A stretch of 64,000 bases of DNA, from contig OW121854.1 in NCBI GenBank assembly GCA_933228895.1, positions 56,958,609-57,022,608 on the forward strand, in the 5' to 3' direction. A program made the translations under genes and the position numbers. Shown piece by piece: positions 1-12,475 of this stretch. Numbering within the stretch: the first letter of the stretch is position 1; the number at the start of each line of letters is the position of its first letter. The notes under the pieces are model-generated. The model had not been told where the DNA came from, did not search any database, and saw nothing but the letters and a program-made list of their open reading frames with translations. The stretch comes from Platycnemis pennipes. Taxonomy: Eukaryota; Arthropoda; Insecta; Odonata; Platycnemididae.

Positions 1-8
1 TAATGATC

Positions 9-97
9 TACTAATAAGGTTTATTGTTTATTGCTACGACACGGGTTTCGTCACTAAGTGACGAAACCTGGGTCGTAACAATAAACCTTTTTAGTGG
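9..97. repeat. Foldback hairpin element (copy 1)
   Basis: Arms at 16-54 and 57-88 are inverted copies: a TTTATTG...ACGACACGGGTTTCGTCAC arm faces GTGACGAAACCTGGGTCGT...AATAAACC. The left arm carries an extra seven-base repeat. The GGGTTTCG core recurs in other hairpins of the window. Confidence 0.65.
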
Positions 98-127
98 ACC
101 ATTCATCATCATCATCGGTCAACAATC

Positions 128-262
128 CTAGGATTGGTTTGACGCAGCCCTCCACTCAATTCCTCTATCGACCAACCTCTTCTTATTGACGTAGCTCCTC
201 TCTTTTACATCCTTCACAACTTGCTCCGTATATCTCATACGAGGTCTGCCTTTTCCTTCTGC
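128..262 (-). mobile_element. GRPR LINE, RT C-terminal remnant
   Basis: On the minus strand an uninterrupted frame reads AEGKGRPRMRYTEQVV... through KRLVDRGIEWRAASNQS and a stop whose complement is at 128-130. The GRPR motif and EWR-x-A ending are typical of the extreme C-terminus of endonuclease/RT LINE proteins of the Jockey/RTE/I type. The element ends in a CAT-rich repeat (about 104-116) after the stop. It is a 5'-truncated dead copy. The same ending recurs at 39.4, 51.9 and 61.2 kb. Confidence 0.75.
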
Positions 263-273
263 AGTAAGTAAGC

Positions 274-301
274 CCCTTCTGACGAGCATTGTGCTCAGAA
301 G
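274..301. repeat. Short imperfect palindrome
   Basis: CCTTCTGACGAGCA faces TGCTCAGAAGG with a 3-base loop. It lies just upstream (in coding sense) of the GRPR LINE remnant and may be LINE sequence or a tiny foldback. Confidence 0.35.
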
Positions 302-1590
302 GCCTTCTAATGTGTTAATTTTTAACTCTTTTTCTACTTTTTTTGGATCATTTTTTGTTTGCTTGTATTATACAAGTGTTTTTTTCTGTATTTGTAATAT
401 TATTTCTGTTTCTGTATTTGTTTATGTAATAAACCATGTAATTAGTTAATTAGTTAAAAGAATATGCCATGATGTGTGGGCATGAACTTTTATAGAGGAG
501 CTGTACCAATGTAGCCAAATGCATTGGCAAATACAAAAAGAAATAATTCTAGAATACCCTGCATGAAAAAATAAATAAATAAGTAATAAGGGACAAGGAG
601 TTTTCGTCTTAATTTACATACCGCTGATTTATAATTCATCTAACTTGACTTCTTAATTCCCCATTATTTCTCACTCTTATGATGCACAATCCTCTCAGGA
701 CTAGATACGAAACCTCTTTATCGCAATAGTCTTTCTCCAGATTTTCTGCCTCCTTCCAATGTTTCGACATTCATCATTTTTCTTCCACTTTCCGAAAGCC
801 TTTTTTTTTTGACATCATTACTATCATTGCAAAATTCGTACTCTCGACCCCTCCAAAATTGCACTTAAGCCTGTTATCATAATACCCTGAGAGTTTTGTG
901 ATTCAGTACCTGAGGACCGAACTTTGCTTGGAGGCGTTCAAATCGAATTATTTTAGAGAACTGAAGAAAAGAAAAAATTGTGTTTTAACGAATTTAAATT
1001 ATATTTATAAATAATAAACAAATAAAAATATTTTTCAATTTTTGAAATGTAATAGTGTTTAAGAATGATTGCTCCAATTAACTGTGGAAGTAAAAAATAC
1101 ATAATTATTATAATTATTCGAAAGTATATGACAATCATTTGTGGCGTTTGGAATATACAAAAAATATTCCGTCCGCATCCACTTGCATTGTGTTACTTTT
1201 TTTTAAGGTAACGTATACCATTTTATTAACATAAACTGTTGCACGTGGGTCTCAAGGTGTACTCTGATTGATAGTTTGCTACCGGTTAGAATAGGTTTAA
1301 ATAAAAGATCTCTACCCTCCTTTACATGTCTTTCTCCTACCTATTTTCTTCCTATGATTCTACTTCCCTATTTCTCTCTCCAAATCGGCATATTTCCTGC
1401 CCTCGTCATGCAATTTAATGAACAATCTATCTTAGAAAACGATCTTCAGCGTTCAACGTTTCCTATGTATCTGCTTCTTCCACTTACTCTGCCATTTCCT
1501 CCTTTTCTCCACCACCTGTTACATGAGGACTCTATTATCTAACAAATTTGTAATAGCCTCGTTGCATGTCAATAAGTGATTTGATTTGAT
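302..1590. other. Non-coding AT-rich stretch
   Basis: Homopolymer-rich DNA without a recognisable gene. Pyrimidine-rich sequence at 1,300-1,515 could be a decayed LINE 3' end read on the minus strand, but the match is too weak to assign. Confidence 0.4.
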
Positions 1591-1655
1591 TTGGTGATGT
1601 TCTCCCCCTGCCACACACTCTTGCGGGTGCTTGTAGGGTGTTGCGTAGTATAGGT
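1591..1655 (+). mobile_element. Tail-hairpin LINE, tail-only copy
   Basis: Contains CCCCCTGCCACACACTC, a short loop, then GGGTGCTTGTAGGG: the stem-loop tail of the LINE with its RT body missing. The loop differs from the commonest form while the stem is mostly kept. Confidence 0.65.
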
Positions 1656-1888
1656 CCTTCCTCCTATTTTGTTTCCACTTCCACGTACTTTTTTCTATTT
1701 CGTGCACAATATGCCGATCTGGAGGGAGAAATAGCTTAGTGAAGGAGACGTAAGGTGAATGACAAGAGAAAAAGAATAAGGAAACTTCATTTAAACCTAC
1801 TGTGGGATACTATCAATCAATCAATGATCTTTCGCAATTAAACATTACTATTAGAATAGCAGATTTTCCATAAGAAAAATATCATTCA

Positions 1889-1962
1889 TCGTGACCGGGA
1901 CTCGAACCTGGAACCTCCTAATTTACGGTCAGGTGTTAAAACCAGTTAAGCTGCTAAGACGT
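1889..1962 (-). mobile_element. tRNA-derived SINE head
   Basis: On the minus strand a ~72-nt tRNA-like unit has an A-box-like TTAGCAGCTTAACTGG and a B box GGTTCGAGTCCCGG. The acceptor stem does not pair, so it is a pol III SINE head rather than a functional tRNA. Confidence 0.55.
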
Positions 1963-1969
1963 CCTTGTT

Positions 1970-3300
1970 CTCTGTGGATAGTTTTAAATTCTTGAATGCA
2001 TTACTTTTAGATTTTCGGCCGGTTCATATAGCTTTGTGGGGAAATATTCAATTTAAATTTCGTCAAATGTGCATTGATTAATGTACCTACGCACTCTCAA
2101 ATGCAAAACAAGAGTGATTTTAAAGTGCAGTAACGGTAGAAAAAATCAGGGAAAAGGCATTAGGACAATCATTAAACTTACTTTTATTGAAAAATTATCA
2201 CGCACCTACCACAAAGTTCAAAAATGAAGACAATATTTGCTCCGAAATGATTCCCAAACTTTTTCAGTACTCTCCCAAATGGACTGGCCCCAATCATAAT
2301 ATATCTAAATGAAAATAAGGTGCACACCTAAAGCTTCAAGTGTAGATGTAGTTTTAGTTATTCTTAGAGACAAATTCATAAAAGGAGTTAATTTTTCTCT
2401 TGAAATTTCGGGAGAGATCTTGGAGGAGATAGCTTGGTAAAATGTTTCGTACGATGTGAATAAATGCTCTAAGACCTCTGAAAGTAACATGACATATGTA
2501 GCGTTTCATTTCATAAGCGCAAGACTAGGAAAAACATACCGGTACTATTATTACAGTGGAACTATGAATACATCAGTGTCATAAGTTTCCTTACCCTGAA
2601 ACCTCACGGGAACAGAATGATTTGCATATGAAATTGCTCGTAACCATGGGAGGCTGAAAGCAAATGGAGGCATTAGAGAACGGCAAGCATTCGTTAATTT
2701 TTTACGGGGCATGAGAGCTGAGAGGAAAGTCCATTCCTCACTTCTGTACGGCTCTTTGAAAAAATTGGCCACAGTGGGTCGGGTTATTTTAGGATATTCA
2801 GACTTAGAGATAACTTTTATGTTCTTCACAAAAGTTAGCATTTTCTTAAACTAAGGTAATATCAAAGTAACGCAAGCGGAAACAGCCATTAATAAAAAGA
2901 ATTAATATCCATAAGTGAATTGAATCTCAATATTGGCCAATCTGGGAGAAAAATCAATATCATTTCTCGTATTTCGGTAACTATCACCCATCATTGCACT
3001 CTTAGCACCCAGCTTTTTAAATGCATGTGGCCAATATTTGGTTGCTCATCTCTATGCTTGTAATTAAAATCTGTAACTAAATATGCTTAAACATATATAA
3101 TTTTCTGGATGCACTATTTGATAATTGCTTCAAAACACGAAGCTCTTTCCATGAGAGTCGGATTTTCCTGAGGTTAAACATATGGTCGCCGATGGCTGCT
3201 AAAGATACGAGAAATTCGATTGTAGTCGTCTCTATGGTTTTCCCTAATCAGATATTTCCGGTGCAAAATGATCATATGAGGGTGGCAAAATCAATATTTT
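1970..3300. other. Non-coding stretch, no feature recognised
   Basis: AT-rich DNA with only short open frames on both strands; no repeat shared with the rest of the window was seen. Confidence 0.4.
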
Positions 3301-3310
3301 TCAAACTTGC

Positions 3311-3420
3311 AGTAACACTGTCAACGAATCCTTATAATGGCATAGTTATTAATGGTTTATGATGAAGTAACACTGTCAACGATTCCTTATAATGGCATAG
3401 TTAAAAATGGTATATGATGA
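3311..3420. repeat. Tandem duplication, two ~55-bp units
   Basis: AGTAACACTGTCAACG begins at 3,311 and again at 3,366; both units continue through CCTTATAATGGCATAGTTA to TATGATGA, with a few substitutions. This is a local duplication in non-coding DNA. Confidence 0.8.
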
Positions 3421-4990
3421 AGTTCTAATCAAACCTTTTTCGCTGAATCAGATGAATCTCTAACAGTAACTATTATTTTTTTCTTTCATAGAAGAGCTGG
3501 ATTCCTCTTTCGCCGCTTTTAGGAGCATTTAAGGTTGATTTTCAATTATAAATTCAAAACTTGGTGAGCGAGAATTGGATAATCGAGAAAAATCTGAGTA
3601 AGAATAATAGGCAGACCCCGTCATTTTTTTTCTCTGAGAAACTAGATGCCTCCATAGTACAGTCGTTTTTCACGTACAGATCTTTATCAGATATCCTTAA
3701 GCCTTTGTAAGCGAGAGTGTGCTCTAATGAATGCAAGGCATTGTGCGCATTTTGACAGGTCAAAAGCACGTTTTTTGTTTGTCCAAAATGAGTTAGACTC
3801 CACTCGCAAACAAAGACATATAAGTTGATGATTGTGATTTGCTGAGGGAGGTCCACAAGATGTTTAAAAAAATTTGAATGTTTTCATTGGGAAAAAAACT
3901 TAAAATTGTGAGCGCATTCGAGGGTTTGAATTTGCAGAGGTAGATACGGACGATCAGCCAAACGGTAATTTGGATTCAGAAGAAAGGCTCTTTTCAAAGT
4001 ACCAAGATGATTTAAATGCGCCAGAACATGTGATTTTGATTCTATAACGGACATTAAATTAGCTGATTTCTGATATGATTTGTGAGCTTAAAAAACATGT
4101 TGGGCATTTCAAAAGCAAAAAATATTAAAGCTGACTGATTTCTTTAAGTAAGGGTAATATGCGTTACTCAATAAAGGTTTTTAGATTATTCCATTATCAG
4201 TTAATCGCTTACTCTCAGTTTATTTTTCATTGTTTGCTCTGTTATATTACACCCTTGCAAGTGAGAAACCTCTATAGGTGACAAGAAATTCCCAGTCCCA
4301 TGATCTATACAGCACTTGATCTATAATCTGGGAGGATGAATAGATGGTTTTTTCAGACATGGATCTCATTATAGAATAGTTGGACTGAGTAAGGATGTGA
4401 TGAAAGGGGTATGTATAAAATCTCAACCTACATCTACGGAGTACCTTTATGCAACCTCGAAAGTTTGTTGCATCGGGAAATATCCACCAAATATGAAATA
4501 CTTTACATTCACTAATAGTTATAATGCTACTACACTAGAGATTACTATATTATTAAGGCGAGGTAGGATAAAAATTGCGAGTAATTCGAAGATGATCGAA
4601 AAAAATGGAGTGCATACTCACAGGCAAGGAACTGTATAACGTAACGCTAAAGGATAAGAGGAGGGATGGCACCAATGACGTTATAATGTACTGGAGGTGG
4701 CATCACGGCTGAGATGAGAATAAATGTTGGCCATCTTGGTCGGCACGGACATACGGGCTTATCTCTCATGATACTAACTGGTGAAGTTGATTTTTCATGA
4801 AATGCAACTAAGATTAGTAAGATGAATAATGGGATACACAATCTTTTGAATACGTCAAATAAACAGAGTACAGGACGCAATCACGCAAACGACTGACAAA
4901 CTTGGAGATCAAATAAGTTGAATTTAAACCAGATTTAAGGATTGGAATTAACTCCTCGCGAAATAAAATGCATAAATACTTACTAAACAC
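3421..4990. other. Non-coding stretch, no feature recognised
   Basis: Mixed AT-rich sequence with short open frames only. No splice-bounded exon or repeat was identified. Confidence 0.4.
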
Positions 4991-5002
4991 GAAGCTTATG
5001 TC

Positions 5003-5075
5003 CAATACGGGATTTGAAACCGCGACCTTTGAGTTATCATGCAGGCCCATTTCTAATGTGGCTACTCCAATCTCA
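5003..5075 (-). mobile_element. tRNA-like SINE head, diverged
   Basis: The minus strand carries GGTTTCAAATCCCG, a B-box-like sequence, preceded by an A-box-like segment. Weaker than the copies at 26.5, 28.4 and 46.0 kb. Confidence 0.35.
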
Positions 5076-5323
5076 TTTGAGCGCACCGAACTGGGTGATG
5101 TGATCGATAATAACGCACGGACAAGTAGTCCTAGGGCTCGTCCGGCATAATTCCCATTGATGCCATACGTTCCATAGGAATTTTAATGAGGTAATAAAAA
5201 GTGAAGACCCAATAATTAAATTGAAGTATTATTCATTAAAAATACTACACAATGAAGTATACTGTTCCACTTGTCCTACAGTGTACTCCCCTCCTTCTAT
5301 AATAAGCTTTCACCCTATTTTTA

Positions 5324-5350
5324 CATCATCATCATCAGTCAACAATTCTG
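5324..5350 (-). mobile_element. GRPR LINE 3' tail fragment
   Basis: ATCATCATCATCAGTCAACAAT matches the CAT-repeat plus GTCAACAAT junction that follows the stop of the GRPR LINE copy at 0.1 kb. The coding part is absent. Confidence 0.45.
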
Positions 5351-5559
5351 AGAGTGCAGATAGTTGCAGTTTTAAATGTGATGAAATTTAGAAAGTAAAC
5401 CGATTTGAAGAGAGATATAGCTTCTGAATCGAACCAATAGATGAATGAAATGCAATGAACTCTATCAAAACCGACCCGAAATGATGGAGGACTATAAATA
5501 AATGGGATTTTTCAGTAAGTAGAGTAAAAACATTCATTTCCGCTTTCTACGAATAAGTC

Positions 5560-5804
5560 CTTAAAGAGGGTAGGAGAGGAAAGGATGTTAATTGAAGTAA
5601 GTAGGAGAAGGCACGAGATGGAGAAGGAGCAGGTTATAAATAACGGAGGGTGTTTTGTAGGACTTCTTAGAGGGATTTGTGCTGGGTAGGTGGGGTCGAA
5701 TTAATAGAAAGACGGATATTTTTGATAGATTAATGGGAGATAGTAATGCGGAGCTGAAGAGGTTCATTGTGTGTAATGAAGCCGTGGTGAAAAGAATTTA
5801 ATGT
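5560..5804 (+). mobile_element. GRR LINE, RT C-terminal remnant
   Basis: Plus-strand frame reads FLEGFVLGRWGRINRKTD then IFDRLMGDSNAELKRF and stops at 5,802-5,804. This aligns with LKNVIKGRMLGRWGRRRRR in the copy at 24.5 kb. A TAG just upstream of the conserved block shows it is decayed. The tail of another LINE begins 24 bp after its stop. Confidence 0.65.
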
Positions 5805-5827
5805 CTATTTGGATCTAAATCTATCTG

Positions 5828-5890
5828 CATCTACATAATTCCCTACAAAAGATGTGTGGCAAGGGGCAAATCTTCACCAAAAAAGCATGG
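5828..5890 (-). mobile_element. Tail-hairpin LINE, tail-only copy
   Basis: CATCTACATAATTCCCTAC then ATGTGTGGCAAGGGG: the reverse complement of the LINE tail with several substitutions in the stem. It sits directly downstream of the GRR LINE fragment. Confidence 0.6.
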
Positions 5891-5894
5891 TCTG

Positions 5895-6930
5895 TAATGA
5901 TGATAGAGGAATATTATCTGTTTCAGTCGAATTATGACAATTTAAAAAAGATGTGAGAAGCAGAGCAACTATGCATAAAAGTATCTACTGTTCGTTAGGT
6001 TAGCAAATAGCCTTTATACCGACAAGCAACTACCTAGGACGTAGTTACTTTCCTTCACCGGTAAAAAAAACACTAATAGCAATTATAAACTAAGCATTTT
6101 GTAATATTTTGATTAATTTGGCGAGACAGGAATATAATAACTCCCGGCAGAGACGATGCACCTGTTGTAGCAAGCATTATGGACTCCTGAGTATCGCGAT
6201 ATGCAGCACTCAGGAGTCATTTTCAGTGCAATGCCCGCTGTAGTGAGGTCACTTGAAAGGCTTGCCAGACTCCGATAAAATGGTGCCAACGAGCAGAAGT
6301 GGGATGGGTGGAACAATCCCTGTTTAATATCGAGTCGCCTTTATTTTATTTGGAGACGAAAACGGCTTTGTCCCACTTTAAGTAGTGCATTGCTGACTTT
6401 ATTACTCTACTATGACGATGTAGAAGATCTCCTTGGGAGGACGAATTAGGCACGTTCCCAAAAAATTTGGAATTGCGATTAATGGTAGTGACCGGAGAAT
6501 GTCCGCATTACGATTTTTCGAGGGGTCAATCATTGACTCAACCAACGGAATGCAATATGCAAATTTCGCTGTCCCTTTTGTAACAAGTTTTTAAGGTTTA
6601 TTTATTCCTACGAGGCAAAATAAGTTCACGGTAATAACTCAAATGGAAATCAGACAGTAGGCATTTCTGGCATTGAATTTTACTAATTTATGTGCATAAA
6701 ATTGTAATGTTCTTCAAATTATCATGTGAAATTCAATAAATGTTTTTGGGTAGCAGGGGCAGAATGAAATAAAACCTGGAGTCAACAATTGTCTATTGTT
6801 AACAAAAAAAGTTAAGTGGTATGCGGTTTAACGTCACTCCTGCCGAATGTAGTACTGAACCTTAATTGCTCTTCTTAACTTCAAGCTCTAAGCGGCCGAG
6901 TATATATCTTTTAATAATGAAAAAACTTCA
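5895..6930. other. Non-coding stretch, no feature recognised
   Basis: Short open frames only; no recognised repeat or exon. Confidence 0.4.
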
Positions 6931-6932
6931 CC

Positions 6933-7003
6933 ACTGGGATTCTAATCCATGCTCGTCGGCTTCGAGACCAGGATTTTGCCTAAGATACCAACCAAACCTC
7001 TTC
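6933..7003 (-). mobile_element. tRNA-like SINE head
   Basis: Minus strand has GGTTTGGTTGGTATCTTAGG (A-box region) and GGATTAGAATCCCAG (B-box-like) at about tRNA spacing. It lies immediately upstream of a LINE copy. Confidence 0.45.
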
Positions 7004-7015
7004 GTATACTATGGG

Positions 7016-7541
7016 GTCAGCGTAACATGTCTATTAAATGAATTAAAATGGACTATGAATCATTTTCAGATCATAGGTTGAAATTCAGACTTAATCTCTT
7101 AAATAAATTCCAAGATGATATATTCACTGATGACGTTAAAAATATTTTGCGAAGTCCAACTTACTATGTTGGACAGAACCTTATTCACAAAAAATTTAGA
7201 AATTGATTGTCAAACTGACAGATTCAAAATTTCCTTTTTTCTCGTACAATTAGGGATATGAATATATCTAAATAGGGTAAATATATCTAATAGCATGAAT
7301 ACGAGTGTTCCAATGGATAGCATACGTAGTTTCATGTTGGTATAAGGACTTTAAGCTAACCCAACTAACAGCATGATATTGCATGCTTGATTTGCTATTT
7401 TTATATTTAAAAAAATTGAAGTTTAGACTAGTGTATTATTTCTGCTCCTTTTTTATGCATGATATGTAATGCATGTTTGGTGTGAGTTCACCCCCTGCCA
7501 CACATCTTTATGGTGGCTTTCAGGGTATTATGTAGATGTAT
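7016..7541 (+). mobile_element. Tail-hairpin LINE, RT C-terminus plus 3' UTR
   Basis: Reads through the RT C-terminal segment (LLNELKW..., FQDDIFTDDVKNILRSPTYY) with frameshifts, then the conserved 3' UTR (GGTATAAGGACTTTAAGCTAACCC), and ends in the CCCCCTGCCACACA stem-loop and TATGTAGATGTA tail. The body has at least one stop and a shift in the FP-rich C-terminal segment. Confidence 0.8.
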
Positions 7542-7629
7542 ATTTCATGGTTATCGCTATTATTGTTGGTTTTCTGGTAGTAAGTATTTAGGGTAGAGTC
7601 TCAGACGAAAAACTTTCCCCCCACTCTTA

Positions 7630-7810
7630 GAAGTTGTCATTGACATTCTCTATAGCACTCCATTATACCCTCATCATTTTCCATTCCATATCTCCTTTCA
7701 TGATTGCCGAAAACCCAAAATTCCTTCCACTATCGTTTTTGGTTATCCAGCATTCTCCCTTCCGTCATAGCCTTCAACGGCCCTTTACCACGCAATATGG
7801 TTCCCGTCTG
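7630..7810 (-). mobile_element. GRR LINE remnant, strongly decayed
   Basis: The minus strand encodes KGPLKAMTEGRMLDNQKR, resembling the LKNVIKGRML block of the 24.5-kb copy. Frame is lost on either side. Assignment is tentative. Confidence 0.35.
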
Positions 7811-7829
7811 CTTAGTATTCAGAGGTGAG

Positions 7830-10800
7830 CGTAAAACATCAATACACCCACTCGCCTTTCCAAGATAATCAGTGATTGATGGCTTTCCGCGGCAGATGAA
7901 GAGACATCACTTGGTGAGCTGCTGCACTTTCACTTTTGTCACAAATCGATGATGTCGCCTCGCTGCTCGCGAACAACAACCGCGTGGGAGGGCCCGTGGA
8001 AAAAAAGCACAGAAAATTGGCGACACGCACTCGACGGCTAAAATACGCACATAGTACCCTTTTTAGTTGATTAATGGACCGGCACGTTCAGTTAGTTAGG
8101 CCTATTGATTTTTTTGGTTCAGACAAATCATCATGCAAAATAGAGTATATGACACTCCCTTTCAAGCTGCAATCTGTTCGCCCACACTATTTCCATGCTT
8201 TCTATAATTATAATTGCTGCCTAAAGGCTAACAATTTTCCATCCCTCTTGCGTACCCAACTTCGTTTTACACCACGGATTACTTCAGCTCCCGAAATATT
8301 CTCAGTGTATCCGTGAAGTATAAGATTTTTTTCTAACATCTAGAAAGCTGAAAGATGTCCTTTAGGCGTTTGATTGTCGAAAGGCAAGATTATGTGGTCA
8401 CTCACATGATTTCTTGTACTGTTTTCAATATTTTAAATCATCAATAGAGGGCTGGCTACATAAATTAGGGAAGAGCTCAACCCCATCTTCAGCGAGCTTT
8501 ACACCACATTAATTATGACACAATAGCTTAAAATATTCCAGATTCCCTCACGCTGTCTAAATTTCCATCTATATTCTTCCCGCTCAATTATTCTTCCCGT
8601 GCATTTCCATATAGTGTTCTTGACCCCAATAAAGCGACTACCCCGATATAAACGATCTTTTTCGATCTAAAATTTAGGATCGCTCAACTTAATCCTTATC
8701 TCCTTAATTCATGAAAATCCTATTGCTCGACCATTTTCTCAGTGAATAACCCCGATGTACTTCCCTCTAACTCATCTAGCAATGCGGTTATTCATGACTG
8801 CAGTCTTATCGATTACTCCTTAGCTAAAATATTGAGTTCACATTAATTCAGTGCTCGACGCGCTTCCCCTGACTCAATGGAATTTTTGAGTTTATCTTTC
8901 TGAGCGCTGCTCGAAAAGTTTAACCCTGTGCCAACATTCGTGCTTTCGTCCACTGCTCGCTATTCGTGCTTAATGCGCGGGAGGGCGTTAATTAAGCTCG
9001 TGATTGCGTGCATCATTTGTCCTACTGTTTGGCGTCATTTAATCCAGCCCTGCATTTCCGGATCGTTGCATGCTTTATTCCTAACGAAGAGTTCATTAAG
9101 TTACGAAACATCGGGAAGGGATACTGAGAAATCGAAGAACTCATTCAAGGCGTGCTCATTTTTCCTATCCCCACTCGTGTAGACTTCCGAGAAAAATCAT
9201 CCATTTTTTAGTACACGTCCATAGTTTACGACAACACTGTATGAGGCAGTCAATGATGACTCAAGAGTAGATGCATCAGTGCCAATTCTTTGAATTGCTG
9301 TCAACCAGATAAACCCGTAAATATCAAATTGAATAAAGAAAGATTTCTTGTTTGAAATGACATAGACATTATACTTATGTCGTTTGTTCCTGCATGTAAC
9401 CCATCCTGTCCTCAGCTGATCGAAAGGTAAGGAGAAATTGAGGTGAGAAAATAAGTTAAAACCCTCTAATTTTGTCAATAAACATTTTTTCTGATAGCCA
9501 TTTGAGAATGAATTCTCTCACCTATATCTTCATTATGAAGTAATTTGAATCGAGATTGGCAGGGAGAGAATCACCTCAAACATGCCCTGAGGTCATTCAG
9601 CCTAAAGTTATGTATGTACCGACGAAGTTGTAAAATACTGTAAAATATAGTTGAATACTGTTTAAATTGACAAAAGAAAAATAAATGAATAATATGCATT
9701 TATACTCAAAAACATTTACAAATAGTCCTGCTAAGCCTATGGCTTGTCAGCAGGTGCTCTTTTTTTCCACCGAATTTTATCAAATAAATTTTTATTCAAA
9801 CAACTAAGTAGAAAAGACTTAAAAACTTATATCATATAGCTAAAACATTTAGCCGTCAGGAAACGTCTCTTTAATAAAATATAAAAGAAAACATTTAAAA
9901 CACTAAATGTAATAGAAATGTTGTACATAAAACACTACAAACATAATTTTACATAAGAACAATGTTTTATAACATTCATATCAAGTCATGAGTATTTTAG
10001 AACTATTGGCTCATTTAAAAAAATCAAACTTACAACATTGTAATTAATAAAATGTTAGCATACCATATTGCCTCAAATTCATTTTCGGTTATACAACAAC
10101 CATTTTTTCACTTATTTCTTTAATAAGGACATTTTGTCAGTTTCTAGTATTGGCTGTGGTAATTTATTTAAAATAAGCATAATTTTTATTAATGTTTTTA
10201 GGATTGGTTTCAATTTACTGCATGCACATGATAGTATTGATGCTATTCCTCACGTCTATTAGACTCTCTGAATGCGGTGAAATATGACATTTACTTAAAA
10301 TATTGTAGTTCTTCTTCCATTGACTGGACTGACATTAAGATACATAAAACACTCTTAGGACTCGTTCTTCCATGGTTAGAAGGTAAGAAAGAAAATTAGT
10401 CATCATATAATGACACCAGAGACATCACTACCGGTGAATAAAGGTAAAATATCATTAGATGCAATAATATTATTTGATATGTAATAATTGTACATAGGCC
10501 TAGGTTCATAAAACCTTTGGATATATTCTTATGGTCCACTGGCAGAAAGAGATAAAGCCCCTGTGGGTAGTAGTAGGCTGAAAGTAATAAAACCATCTCG
10601 ATCATCAATTTAATCTTCTATTTTAGCGTACGCAACACATAAAAGATAATACGATGTGAAACGAAAAAACTATTTATATATAGTGTTTTCGGCATTCTAA
10701 CGATAAAAATATGGGTTTTGATGGTATTCTGTGTACTCATCTTTTGCTATTAAAATATTTTAGAGTCAAATTCTTTACAAATACCTTACCTACTGAATGA

Positions 10801-11280
10801 GGTAGGCATAGGAAGACGCAGCGATCATATCTCCATATCCTTTTTGGCATCGCATGATCCCAAACCCGCTTCACTCCAACTAAAATTACCATTATGTTCC
10901 TTTTCCCTGATTTCCCACATTTCTATCGTCAGTAACGGCCGTCAAGACAAAATCAGCACTACGACATGAACTATTTACTCACTCTACTACATAATACTCT
11001 ACATTCTTTCATGACTTCCTTTCTTTCCTAAAATACCCGGCACATCTTCGCTTGTCATCTGGTTTTTTTCTATTCTTCTTATCGGGTTCTCCGTGATTTC
11101 TCTGGTCCTAGATAATTACTTGGCGCCGTTGCAATCCACACCCGAGAATAATCACTGCACACGAAGAATTCTGATATTAAGAATAGGGTTCCGCACTCTG
11201 AAGTGAACTGGAAACCTAATAGTGGTATCTCGGTCGAAAAAAAGAGAAAATCCAAAATCCCTTTGCAGTGGCCAAGTAAC
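7830..11280. other. Non-coding stretch with AT-rich segment
   Basis: No exon or shared repeat was recognised. The part at 9,640-10,270 is extremely AT-rich; around 9,730-9,770 a GC-richer segment with AAGCCTATGGCTTGTCAGCAGG may be the end of an unclassified retroelement. Confidence 0.35.
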
Positions 11281-11730
11281 GGCTTTCCCCAGCGATTCGT
11301 CTCGGGCCAAATCCGGGCGAGGGGCGATGGGAAATAAAGAAAGAGAATACGAGCGATGATTTTCTTGGATCCAACCCCTTAAAAATGTTCCGCGGATTAT
11401 TTAATCCGAATGCAAATCGCGCCGCTTCGCGTGATTTTTATGGCCCGTTGAGACGCTGGCGGATAACGTCGTAAAAAAACAGCGGCCCCTCAGCTGGTGG
11501 TCAGAGTATTTACGAGGAATTTTGAGAGGCACGCAGTCGCGGCACACATTTACTGCGCAGGGGTTCTTCGCGGGGGGTTGGGATGCGTCGGGCTGGGAAG
11601 CGGCGAGGGGGGGGGAGAGGAAATATGACCCCCCTTGCCTTCTCCTAGTATCTTGGGCCTCCGAAAGAACACTGGGAGAACAAGTCATACTACCGATACT
11701 ACCGATCTTCTGTCCATAATGCCGGAAAAT
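11280..11730. other. CpG-rich island in upstream flank
   Basis: GC- and CpG-rich, with no repeat recognised. A 165-codon minus-strand frame (11,401-11,898) runs through it, but its composition follows local GC and no domain is visible. Could be regulatory DNA or an unrecognised exon. Confidence 0.35.
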
Positions 11731-11805
11731 TTGATTGACTGAGTGGTTGCCCGTATTGATGCCAATGAATTCGATTCCTAGACATGAGAGCAATTTGTAT
11801 GATAC

Positions 11806-11888
11806 ACCGTCCGTCAGATGGGACGTTAAGAACGTGAGCCCTCGGGCGCCTTTCGTTAAAGGTAGGTTAATAGCGACACCGGGTTTCC
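11806..11888 (+). mobile_element. SINE fragment with GATGGGACGTTAA module
   Basis: ACCGTCCGTCAGATGGGACGTTAAG followed by a GC-rich stretch ending CGACACCGGGTTTCCC. The same core occurs inverted at 28.6 and 53.5 kb. It resembles a body module I recall as common in arthropod SINEs; that link needs a repeat-library search. Confidence 0.5.
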
Positions 11889-11960
11889 CTCCTTCCATTT
11901 CCTCCTTCTAATATTCCCACCTCTAGCACAGTGGTGCCCAATCTAAGGTAGTTAGTTTAG

Positions 11961-12475
11961 TTTTCTACCGGTGAAGGTAGGTCTAAATGGACATGTGATT
12001 CTTCCCACCCCCTAAATTTCACACGATGTCCCTCTTCAGCCCCTCATATCTCCAGTCTCCCATCATTCTATCCAAGTTACCCGTTCTTCTCCTCCCTCTT
12101 CCCCGCTTACCCAACCCTCCCTCAATCACTTCATTCAAAACGCCATCCACTTTTATTACCTTTTCCATCCACACCTTCTACCTTCTACCTTCTACCTTCT
12201 CCTAAATTCATCTATCAAATTTCTTTCCTCTTCTACCAATTCTAGCACTTCATCGTTCGTCTTCCTTTCGACCCACTTTATTTTCTCCATTCTTCTCCAC
12301 ACCCACATTTCAAAAGCCCTAAGTCTATTTTCATCTTCTTTTCGTAAAGCCCACGTTTCCGCCCCATATAGTGCAACGCTTCATATTAAACTTTTCACTA
12401 GTCTTTTCTTCACTTCCCTACTCAACGCCCCTGTCATTAGCTCACGCCTACGAGTAAAGGCTTCTTTTGCCAAGA
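11961..12475 (-). mobile_element. GRR LINE 3' end, copy A
   Basis: Reads on the minus strand. After the 3' UTR (TCTACCGGTGAAGGTAGG at its left end) come, going upstream, the GRR basic block, KVWMEKVIK, a FRRR block, and YGAETWALRKEDENRLRAFE, a signature of the post-RT region of endonuclease LINEs. Frame breaks occur. It is nearly identical over ~370 bp to copy B at 12.9 kb. Confidence 0.75.
12174..12203 (+). repeat. Heptamer microsatellite (CTTCTAC)n
   Basis: About four tandem seven-base units inside the GRR LINE copy; copy B has about two. A replication-slippage difference between otherwise similar copies. Confidence 0.7.

Noticed and set aside
104..116. Telomeric or CRISPR-like array of short repeats
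   Set aside because: CAT-type repeats are the 3' microsatellite of the GRPR LINE; no regular spacers anywhere in the window.
11401..11898. 165-codon minus-strand frame
   Set aside because: Lies in a CpG-rich block and runs into a SINE module; no recognisable domain.
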